Part shown: in pieces, positions 21,014-30,210 of the stretch
Layout: the number at the start of each line of letters is the position of its first letter
Position numbering within the stretch: position 1 is the first letter of the stretch
NCBI GenBank assembly: GCA_030411725.1
Contig: MU839828.1
Location: forward strand, 3,658,001-3,722,000
Source of the DNA: Echria macrotheca
Taxonomy: Eukaryota > Ascomycota > Sordariomycetes > Sordariales > Schizotheciaceae
Direction: 5' to 3'
DNA length: 64,000 nt
Program-made: the position numbers and the translations under genes
The notes under the pieces: model-generated
Database searches by the model: none
What the model saw: only the letters and a program-made list of their open reading frames with translations
Told to the model about the DNA's origin: nothing

Positions 21014-23910
21014 TCAAGAAGACCCACCAAACTTAGCCACCCACTCCTCATGCACCTTCTTCTGCCTCTCCCACTCCTTCCGCAACTTCTTCACCTGGCT
21101 CTTGGGCACCTCACTCCCGTCGGCCAACCTAGTCGGGACCCCGTCGCCATCAAACTCGGCATACTTTTTGTCGGACTTGAAATACTCGTGCGGCGGCACC
21201 TTGGCCTTTTCCCACTTTTCCTGGTCGGCTTTTTCTTTTGCCTTGCGTGCTGTTTTTTTATTTGTTTAGATTATGTTGACTAAAAGGGGGGGATGTGAGA
21301 GACCTACCTTCCTCCTTTTGTCTCGCCTTCTCAGCCAGCAGGGCTGCCTTCTCCTCGCGCGCGGCGATTAATCTCGCGGCGGGGACGAATTTGATGAGAC
21401 TTGGCCCGTCGGTGCGGTCATCTAGCTGTACGCCGAGGTCGGTGAGGTCGTAGTCGCGAATGCGGTCGCTGAGAGACAGGATGGCCTGCTTTGTCTTGGG
21501 GGCGAGCGTTGCGGACGATGTTGAGACGGTGGAGCGGAGTTCATCGCGCAGTCTGGACGTGGCGCGGAGGTAGGGCAGGGCCAGTTTCTCGACGTCCTTC
21601 TCGCCTGCCTTTTCGAGATCCGTAAACTCGGCGTCAGGGTTTTGTTGGGTGACAAGAGTCTGGATGGAGGGCTCGGTCAGACCGAGGTCCTCGACTTCCT
21701 TCTTGACGGCCGCGTAGACTGCAGCGTACGGCTTGACCGCGGTTTGCGGGTCGACGTTGGCTGCAGCGCCGGCCGCGGCCCAGCCTAGCCCGTCGTAGGG
21801 TGGCGTTGCGCTGGCGTCGAGGCCGAAGATGCCGACTACCTTGGTGACCCACCGGGCGACTTTCTCGACGGCAAAGAGGCTGGGCTCGACGGTCCTGTCG
21901 TTCATATAGACATTTGCGTCGCGGACGAGGGCTACGATAATCTGCATGGCAGTTGGGGTGTCGAACGAGTTGTTGAGGGCGGCCTCCAGATCCGTCTTTG
22001 CCTGTTCCAGCTTGTCGAGCAACCCCTTGGCATGGCCGTCGGCGAGTGAGAGATTCTTGACGCCCTGAACCGCATCGCCGGCCTCTGAGAGTCTCGCTTT
22101 GACGTTGGTAAAGAAGTTCTGAGGACATTAGCGTTGGACCATAGCAGAGCGTGGATACCTACATCCACGGTGGTCTCCCAGCTGTCTGCTTGCTTCCGCA
22201 TGTCAGGAGAGATTTCCACGCCGTCATTCCACCGGCCCATAAGGAAGACAATCCGCATATTCCGTGCCGTGTATGTCGTGGCTAGGGCGTCTTGGATAGT
22301 CTGAAAGTTCTTCAAGCTCTTGGACATCTTGCTGCCTGCTGACTGTTAGCTCGATACATCTCCATTCCACTTGTTACATACCGGAAATTGACAGATGGCC
22401 CATATGCTAGGCAACGGTTAGCCCCTTCACATCCAACGTGGTGCACCGCTGCTTACCAAGAAATACTTCACCCAGGTATGCTCGCCCTTGCCGCACTGGT
22501 GAAAATAAGCCTCGCTCTGCGCCAGCTCGTTGTCGTGGTGAGGGAAAGCCAGGTCGATTCCTCCAGAGTGAATATCCATCTGGTCACCGAGCTTGTCAGA
22601 CGCCATCACCGAGCACTCAATGTGCCAGCCCGGGCGTCCATTCCCCCAGGGGCTAGGCCAGTATGGCTCGCCCGGCCTTGACTTTTTCCAGAGAGCAAAA
22701 TCTCCAGGCCCCCTCTTACCCTCGACGCTCTTGGAAAGGGACCCCTCGCCCTCCTCCTGAAGCGTCCTGTCCGTTTTGCTCTCTGGCCGCAGACGGGCAT
22801 ACGTGTTCCCGGCCTCCTCGAATGCGGCAATGTCAAAGTAAACTGAGTTCTCAGCCTCATATGCAAAGCCCTTCTCGATAATCCTCTCGACAAACGAGAC
22901 AATCTGGGGGACGTATTCCGTGACTCGCGTCACGACATCCGGTTCCAGAACATTCAAAGCTTTCATGTCGTCGTTGAAGGATTTCTCCATGGCTTTTGTC
23001 AGGTCGGTGAAAATGGTCTGATCGCTGGTATCGATGGTCTCCTTGTAAAGTGAATCGAGATATGGCAGCAAAACGTCCTCGGCGCCGTCGAAGCCGGACC
23101 CTTGTTGGAGTGACTTGGCGGCCGAGTCCATGTTGTTGAGATGCATCTTGAGCTTGGCTTCGTTGTCTCCCGGCTTACCCTCACCAGAGAGAGTTCCTCC
23201 CGCAAGGACCGCGCCGTAAGCAGCTTCCTTTCTTCCCTGGTAGTTGTTCTCGTCCAGGTCCTCTGCGATGAGAGGGAGATTGGACTCGGCATAAGCAGTG
23301 AATGCCTTGAATACAATGTCGCGGACTTCATCGGCTCTTTTTGGCTTCTCTTTTTCAAGCTCGAGCAGGCGCTTTCTCCTCGCCTTGATGATAATCTGCT
23401 GTTGTCAATTTCATACCAATGTAGGACCCCTGGCTCGACGAACCTTGTCGTCCACATCCGTGTAGTTCATCTACGCCAATCAGCATCTGCCCATTCTCGG
23501 TGGCCAACCAGCCAGAAAACATACCACAAAATTGACTTTGAATCCATAGTAGTGCATCAGGATTCCTACATCCAGGGTTAGCACAGGTTTAGAAGAACAG
23601 CAAGTCACACACTTCGGATGATGTCCGTGCTCACATAGTTACGAGCTGCTTGCATGTTAGCTGCAAACTCTAATAGAGCTTCAAGCTGGTGCTCACCATG
23701 TCCCAGATGTGAGAGATCGTAGGTGGTGGGCCCGCAGGCATACCAAGACACCTTCCCTTCCTCCTTTGGCACGAAGGGCACCTGGGCGCCGGGCCGCAGC
23801 GAGTTGAAAACCTTGATGGACGCCATTGAAATTGGCCGTGTGCAACGAGCCTGTGGAAAAAAAAACCGTGGAGAAAAGAAGAGGGTTCCGATTCGGGCTG
23901 CGGAGCGCAT
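21014..23910 (-). CDS. crs1: Cysteinyl-tRNA synthetase, probably dual-targeted (cytosol and mitochondria)
   Basis: Nine exons on the minus strand: 23826-23697 (or from 23910), 23645-23613, 23565-23525, 23470-23444, 23395-22457, 22406-22382, 22335-22163, 22118-21308 and 21249-21014. All join in frame to 804 aa, or 832 aa from the upstream ATG. Seen: the zinc-site segment WYACGPTTYD, the HIGH-type motif HLGHARNYV restored across the first intron, GWHIECSVMA, and KMSKS restored across the 22336-22381 intron. The enzyme charges tRNA-Cys. The ATG at 23826 gives the cytosolic form. An in-frame ATG at 23910 adds 28 residues rich in Arg and hydrophobics with no acid (MRSAARIGTLFFSPRFFF...), a typical mitochondrial leader. 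Several exons are very small (25-41 bases). The donor of the 23396-23443 intron (GTTCGT) is weak. Another acceptor there would add one residue. Confidence 0.93.
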
Positions 23911-24505
23911 TCAGCTTGTGGGGAAGACGTTGGCGGCCATAAAGAGGTCAGCGTGGCAGTTCGAGGATGAGTCAAATCGCGGTGACTGGTCGCTGGTGGT
24001 GCAATTTCATGCCCACCTGAAGCCAGCCGGCGGGGCGGCAAGTAAATCTCCACCACCGTCTGGGCCTGGGGCTTGTCATGGGTGTGGCGCAGGCCACTGT
24101 GGGGCGTCCCTTTGCGCTGCGGTTGACATTTGCGACAGGGCATCCGGTTGACAACGCTCCACCCTGCACCAACTTCAAGTCGAATATATGGATGTTCTTT
24201 TTTTGTCTCGTATCTGACCCCATCAGGTATACAAGAGTTTTGGGGCCTTTAAACGGTAATCCTGTCGAGTGGAGACAAGCATCGTTGGAGGCGGGAAATT
24301 CTCAACGCCCTCGAAACTCCCCGCACTGGTCATCGAGGAGGGGCATCGTGTGCATGTCAAAGTGGGACATCGCCGTCTCAATCACTACCACATCCGCTTG
24401 TAATCCTTTGGGTTCAAATCTTGTGATAAATTCTTCATATCCAAAAGTATCCGTACAAGTGTTCCGCAGCTTCAGTCTGGTCTCAAAGTTGTCGTCCCAT
24501 TTGCG
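23911..24505. other. CysRS promoter and 3' flank of the next gene
   Basis: Upstream of the CysRS start and downstream of the deoxyribosyltransferase-like gene, both on the minus strand. No gene seen. Confidence 0.55.
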
Positions 24506-25009
24506 TCACTCGGCCTGTCCCGCATCCTCCAGCAATCTCTCCAGCTTCTTGATGACGGCTCCCACAAAGTCCTCCTCCGCATCTACAAAGTCGATGCCCA
24601 GCCTCTGCGACACAATGTGAACGTTTCCTCGCTTCCTATAATCCTTGTGACATGCGACCACGGCCTTGCCTTGGCGAGCGCAGAGCCCAAACTCCAGCAG
24701 CGCAATAGGGGCATCGGTGCCGGGTCCGTAGTACAGCACAACGAGATCGGCGTGCTCCTGCATATCCAGTTCCCACTCAACCTGCTCTCGAAACGGCGCA
24801 AAACTGATATCCTCCCTCCATGAGCTGTCCCAGTCGCGACGCAGAGGGTTGAAGATGGTGACGGGGAGATGCGAGAGGGCCTCGGTAAGCGACTCCCGCC
24901 AGTCGTGGCCAATTGCGGTGCCCGCGAGAAAAATCGACTTTTTGCCAGTGTGAGGCGGGCGCGAGGGCGCTAAGACGACTTGCGCCCTTCTCTGTGGGGT
25001 TTCTGCCAT
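24506..25009 (-). CDS. Nucleoside 2-deoxyribosyltransferase-like protein
   Basis: Intronless, 167 aa from the ATG at 25009 (context CCATGG). The fold pattern is that of the nucleoside 2-deoxyribosyltransferase-like family (Nuc_deoxyri_tr2): SIFLAGT opening strand, DWR...L, then FNPLRRDWD, then ADLVVLYYGPGTDAPIALLEFGL. The last holds the expected Asp and the catalytic Glu in LLEFG. Family members exchange or hydrolyse the N-glycosidic bond of deoxynucleosides. The true substrate of the fungal proteins is not settled. Single-domain and full-length; no signal peptide, so cytosolic. Confidence 0.85.
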   Translation of the reverse strand: MAETPQRRAQVVLAPSRPPHTGKKSIFLAGTAIGHDWRESLTEALSHLPVTIFNPLRRDWDSSWREDISFAPFREQVEWELDMQEHADLVVLYYGPGTDAPIALLEFGLCARQGKAVVACHKDYRKRGNVHIVSQRLGIDFVDAEEDFVGAVIKKLERLLEDAGQAE

Positions 25010-25703
25010 GGGCGCAAACAATTTGGATGGTCCTGCTCCAGATCGGAAAGAGCGACTCAAGTATCTCGCCCACATGGTGGAGCGCAACAGGAGGAGGCAT
25101 GGTCTGATAATTAAATGTTATCCACGACGCAGGCAGACTTGCAGCCTGCGGCCTGAAGGCTGTGCTCTGGCCAATCTCCAACCTTTCTGCAGATAACGTT
25201 GCCTGAGGCGCCCACTTCTGCCTTGAAGACTTCACAACAGAAGTACAGGGGTACTTGTTGAGCTGCCATTCGACCAATCAGAATCTTCTTTGTTCTGCTT
25301 GAGCCAATTTGGAAAGTTCACAACTCCAGCTCCATGGGTTGGTTGATTCTGCAGATTTTCTCAAAATCAACAAAAACTGCCACTTTTGGCAACGGATGTT
25401 CTTCCTTGCTGCGCACACAGCGAAGCTGAGAGAGCATCATATTCCCCTGTCCCACAGAGTTATATTTTCGTCACCCACCCGACGAGGTTTGCGACGTGAG
25501 AAGCAAAGGTGATCAATACTCTCCCACATAGATCTCCGTCGGTAGATCCCGACCGCTGAAGTAAGTGTTCCCTCCTACGTTCCACTTACATCAAGTATCC
25601 GTATCTCACCGGTTCTTCCTATCTGACATTAGCTGCCTAGCAAGGCTGGAATCCCTCGAATCCCACTGCCCCGCCCGCTCCTGGGCGCGACCTGGGCTGG
25701 AGT
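25010..25703. other. Intergenic, divergent promoter region
   Basis: Lies between the divergent deoxyribosyltransferase-like and zinc-finger/cupin genes. No ORF of interest. Confidence 0.5.
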
Positions 25704-27210
25704 ATGTGTCCCTCGGGATCTGACTCAAGCTACGATCCCGACTCTAGTGGCGGAGTCTCTCAGATGACAGATGTATATCTGACTCTCTTTTATTGAGACC
25801 ATGTGCAAGTTCCCTGATCAATTGCAGAGCGCGACCATGCACGAAGAAACTCGAAAGTACCCGATGAGCGCAGCACTTGATGTCGAAAGTTACAAGACTT
25901 TCATCGGTATGTCCTCGTACATGTCCTCCTCTGACGCAATCGGTCTGATCGGTGACCCCACAGATGAACATGGGATCTGTTGGAAGTCAAAAGGGGTTTT
26001 TTTTCCCAGCGGCTACCGGACATGCAGCGGTGACCCGGAGACGAAATGGGGATGTCCTATTAAATCTTGCGAGTGTGGGTTTCGTAGCGTAATGGCGCTT
26101 TCGGTGCATTTCGTATGTCCTTTCCTTCCAGCCACTTTGTCTCATGCGAATTCTGACCACAGTTCATGACAGCGGTACCACCGCGCCATATGTTTGAATG
26201 ACAACCTCGACGGGACGTTCAGCATTGTCGGCCAATACGACCCACCCGAGGAATACGTGAAAAAGAAAGAACGCAGCGTCAAAAAAAAATACGGAAAAAA
26301 ATGTATTCTTCCTCCTATTGTGGTTTCCAAGGGATTCGCGTCAAGCGTTTTGACACCCAACCTCGCGGTGGCCGCCGAGAAAGGGGACAGATCACAAGCT
26401 GCCTTACAATCCAGCGCGAAGAGGGCTGTCAAGGAAACCGGATCTGCATTCTTGAGTGGACTCTCGAGTGCACCGGATTTATCAGACTCTTTTCAGACTG
26501 ATACCAGTTCCAGTCCCACAAGTTCTGTTAGTGCTATAACAGAGCCCGCGAACAGGGAGAATGATACGGAGAAATCCTCGGAGAACGATCAGCTGCGCGG
26601 CTGCTCAAACAGTGACCGATCTTCAGGGGAGACCTCCTCAATGAAAGCGAAGCTGGCCCCAAGCCTCCGAGGCAACGGAGGGGGAATCAGTTTTACGCCC
26701 TCTAGCAGAATGAACGCGTCGGATAAGTCGCCGGGAGGCGACTCAAGAGCCCTGAACCCTCAGCCTGGGTTTATGATTTCGGGGTCTGGCTCGCCGTCTA
26801 GGGTTCAGCAGGTAATTCAGCGACACTCACTCTCCAGCAACGAGAACAATACAGCTGGTAAGTGAAGAGCTCGGTGCTACATCTTTGACACAACTCAAAC
26901 TGACAGCTTGTGATTACCAGAGTTGATCTCGCGCCCCCAAATTGGGCAAAGCTATCGGATTTCCAACAACATGTCCCAAGTCTCTACCGTTGTCATCAGC
27001 GGAACCATGCACGTCTTCGCATCTAGTACATCCAAGTCACGAGTCTGCTGCCTATTGCGCGGACGCGTCCAGGTCATACTCGACGACGGGCCGGCTATCG
27101 ACATTGACGCATTTGACGTTTTCCGGATTCCCCCTGGCACGGACTGTACCGTGACGAATGAGGAGGATGTTGATGCTGTTCTGCAGGTTACCACTGAGCT
27201 TGTCCAGTGA
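25704..27210 (+). CDS. C2H2-like zinc finger plus C-terminal cupin (CENP-C-like) protein
   Basis: Preferred model: exons 25704-25772, 25828-25906, 25964-26112, 26173-26857 and 26921-27210, giving 423 aa. All introns are 55-64 bp and the frame holds throughout. The first two introns are inferred; a simpler model starts at ATG 25801. The N-terminus is acidic (SDSSYDPDSS). At about residues 75-115 there is a fungal zinc-finger-like unit, CPIKSCECGFRSVMALSVHF/RYHRAIC, restored across the 26113-26172 intron. Next is a Lys-rich patch (VKKKERSVKKKYGKK) and a Ser-rich disordered stretch. The last ~95 residues fit a cupin barrel: VVISGTMHVFA, CCLLRGRVQVIL, FRIPPGTDCTVTNEEDVDAVLQV. The cupin resembles the C-terminal dimerisation domain of CENP-C/Mif2. 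I see no CENP-C motif, so it is probably a relative and not the kinetochore protein. Confidence 0.6.
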
Positions 27211-28346
27211 GTCTTTTCGTCTGTCGCCTTCTTTTCTTTTGGTCGGCGGGTATGCCGAGTTGCGTGTTGATACGCTATATCTCTGGCTAACTGCATTTAC
27301 CGGGGCAAGTCTTGTGATTGTAGGAGTACGGTTCTGTAGGAAAATGAGATGGAATACCGAAGAATGCATCATATGTGACGGGTTGTGTGATCCACACTTG
27401 GCTTACACAGAGTATCCGAGCTGAAAGACCTCCGGCGATAGGGGTGCTCCCACACCTCCCACATCCCGAGTTATACGATTGCGTCTGCCTAATGATCACT
27501 TTAAGTCCATCAAACATGGCGTGAATTTCTCCACAGATCGCACTGGGTGGCTGCTGTGTGACAACCAGAGAGCTTCGGCACTTGAACAGCACCGTATCCT
27601 GGTACCAGAAAACCCGGGAGGAGGCTGAGACCATAACCTGGATAAGGAAGGTTGCGTTTCGAACTGTAGGTAGCTGAGATGCCATTAATTGCCTCGGGAA
27701 GTATGTGGACTGCAGGGCCAGAATTCGGCAAGTCGTTGGCCCGCTTCACCTCTTCACCTTGTTGGTTTCCGATTGCCTGCTTGTGGTCTTGCAGGACCGT
27801 GGCGCATCTCAGGGCGCTTAGCGAATGGATGGGCGGTGTCACTCGCCTGTCGGAAGCCACAATATACCATACAAGTTTTACCGCTTTCAAATCAAAGGCT
27901 CTGGAAAGACCGAGTGAGAATGAGGACCGTCAAGGTGGTTCAGCTGACTGGGGGAAGGCTTCACGATGGAAAAGCCTAGATCGGACCGGTCCCCATCGTT
28001 CTGAATGCGAGCAACCCGACTCACTCTTATTGGAGCACAACTACCGGGTTGCAAGACGGCCAAAATGCAAGATGGCCATCTCATTTTTATTTTCCATCTC
28101 AGCCTCGAGAAGTAAATTTGCGATTGGAGTGCCATCGTCGTCCGCCTCAAAGACCAATATGTTGGGCGTAAAAAGCACTTTGTTTTGGGGCTTAGAGGCT
28201 TCAGCCTGTCCTTGAAGCTTGATCTGGTGGTTGAAGCCTCGTCTATAAAGTCATGACCCATTTCTTCTTCCGAAGAGGAGAATCCAACAGGGAGCTCATT
28301 TTCAAACACGAAAAGTCAGAAGTGTAACCTACTCACCACCATCAAC
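27211..28346. other. Gene-poor spacer
   Basis: Overlapping minus-strand frames (27287-27685, 27510-27890, 27887-28309) have readable but unrecognised composition and no splice model that joins them. They may be remains of a lost gene. The last 100 bases are the leader of the small secreted protein gene. Confidence 0.45.
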
Positions 28347-28790
28347 ATGCAGTTTCTCAGCACGACATCCCTCATCTGCCTGGTGGCCGCCGTCATCGGC
28401 ACACCCGCCCCAGCCCCGCCCCAGACCCTCAACCTCGAACATACTAGTGGTGTTCGCCTCGCGGCACGCGACAAGGAGTGCTGGATTATCGGAAAGAACA
28501 AACAGAGCTGCGTCAAATCGCCCAACAGCTGGGTCGAGGTCGGCGTGCTGGCCCCCGGAGCCCGCCACGGCACCACATTTGGCGCGTCTTGCAAGAAGAA
28601 CGGCAAAAAGGCGTGGACGGGCACCAATAACAAGCTTTTCATCTATTGTCCCTGGTATGATTGCTACGTTAGCGAGGAGTACGTCGACGACGATTGCAAG
28701 ACAGGTAAGCAACCTACCTCCCTGTGTCATATCCCTACCTATGTAGACAGTTCTAACATGATTCCTTATACAGGTCTGCCAACGTGTTAG
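28347..28790 (+). CDS. Small secreted cysteine-rich protein (effector-like)
   Basis: Exons 28347-28704 and 28774-28790 (donor GTAAGC, acceptor TACAG) give 124 aa. Without splicing the tail would be unrelated; with it the protein ends CKTGLPTC. A signal peptide covers about residues 1-19. A short Pro-rich propeptide-like stretch ends in LAAR before DKECW, a possible processing point. The mature part has seven cysteines, many Lys/Gly/Trp/Tyr residues and no recognised domain. It stands alone in a 3 kb gene-poor stretch, the common setting of effector or antimicrobial-type small secreted proteins. Function unknown. The odd cysteine number leaves one thiol free or intermolecular. Confidence 0.7.
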   Translation: MQFLSTTSLICLVAAVIGTPAPAPPQTLNLEHTSGVRLAARDKECWIIGKNKQSCVKSPNSWVEVGVLAPGARHGTTFGASCKKNGKKAWTGTNNKLFIYCPWYDCYVSEEYVDDDCKTGKQPTSLCHIPTYVDSSNMIPYTGLPTC

Positions 28791-30210
28791 TTACAAGACA
28801 CTGGATGTTGGGGTTGGTGACAAGTGGAGGTGAGGCAAAGAATAGGGGAGAATGAATGAGGAAAGTAGGACATATTAGCAACAATTCAACGCGGCTCAGT
28901 CGCACGGATGGGATTGAACGCATGGGAACGGCAACAGTGTCTCGACAAACACGGAGCTTGTTTTAGCATGCCCACTTTCTTTAAGTATTCCAATATAAAT
29001 CAAGAGGTTCCCTCGCATAAAACCATGAATCCAGGTACAGAGCTCTACTCATTGTGGTAACAACCAAGCTTCTTTCGCGGCAGAAACGCCTAATTCGCAT
29101 GGCCGATTAAGCATGTTTCTGGCGGTGAGCATCAACACCCAAAACCCTCCGCATGGAGTGGATGACTTCATGAATGGATTCACACGGGGTCAATAACGGA
29201 CACTATCACAAAGGTGCGGACTTTCCCCTGGCCGGTCCTGTCTTTTCACAAGACTGCATCTTGATATCCCGTTTAGATGTGAAAGCGTAACACGCCAATA
29301 TACAACGATAAACCGTACAATAGAAATCGAAGTAGGTCAGTTGCACACGAAAGGATGTCTCTCGATAAAGCAACCTGAAGGGTCCGTGATGAACGGATCT
29401 GAGGTAAATAACCCATAATCATGTCCTAAGAAACCTCCCCTTCTGCTGTCCTCCGTGATTCCTGGCTTTTGTGTCATGCGGTGTAGACGATGTCCGGCAT
29501 GGGTGGACGTAATGACCCCTCAAGTTACAGCCCTGCTCCAAACTGTCCGATAAGTTCAGACACAGCCCCGGAGGCCATAACCGGCGAAACCCCCCGTCAT
29601 CTGGCGGGACCGCAATAAACATGGCTGCGAATATCACCATGTCATCCACGTACGGGCTCGGCAGACGACCGAAGCATCATATCAGCTGTCCCTGTTGTCC
29701 TTTTGTGTATACTCGGCGCTGGTCCTCTTGCCCACAAGGTTTTATTTTAAAATTCTTCTTGCTTTTCCTTCTTCCCCAATTCCTTTCCTTCTTCCAACAA
29801 CTCGAAAGACGGTATTGCGAGCTTTTCTTCTGGAACCTGCCCCCCTCATCAGACTCATCTATCCAGAGCTTCCACTACTGCGAAGCCTTTGCTCTCATCA
29901 GTTTCCTTTCTACGCACAGGCTACGGCCCGTGTACCTACTACTCGCCCATTCCCCAGGTCCCAGTTAGGCCGTCTCAGTTTGCCCAACTACTGGCACTCG
30001 TCTGCGGATTTTCCACAGCTTCATCCTAGCTTAGAAAATCCTACTGTCGCCAGTAAGAAGTCCTCAACTCCCTTGTCAATCCAGCATCTAACTGACTGAC
30101 TTCAATTTTCAGGTCCCTTAATCACACTTTCCTTCCTGAAGCAATTTTCCTTTCTTCAGGCCTAGACCCCGTCCGCTCTCCGATACCCTTCCTCACTTTG
30201 ACCGGGCACA
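28791..30210. other. Long spacer and leader of the amidoligase-like gene
   Basis: No supportable gene. From about 29730 to 30200 the plus strand is strongly pyrimidine-rich (CTTCTTCC, TTTCCTTTCTTC), typical of the promoter/leader of a constitutive fungal gene. Confidence 0.5.

Noticed and set aside
25010..25087. Upstream extension of the deoxyribosyltransferase-like ORF
   Set aside because: The longer frame begins at a non-ATG codon; ATG 25009 has a good context and matches family length.
27287..28309. Three overlapping minus-strand frames
   Set aside because: No splice model joins them and no domain is recognisable; kept only as spacer description.
29621..29968. 115-codon frame
   Set aside because: Lies in the pyrimidine-rich leader region of the amidoligase-like gene.
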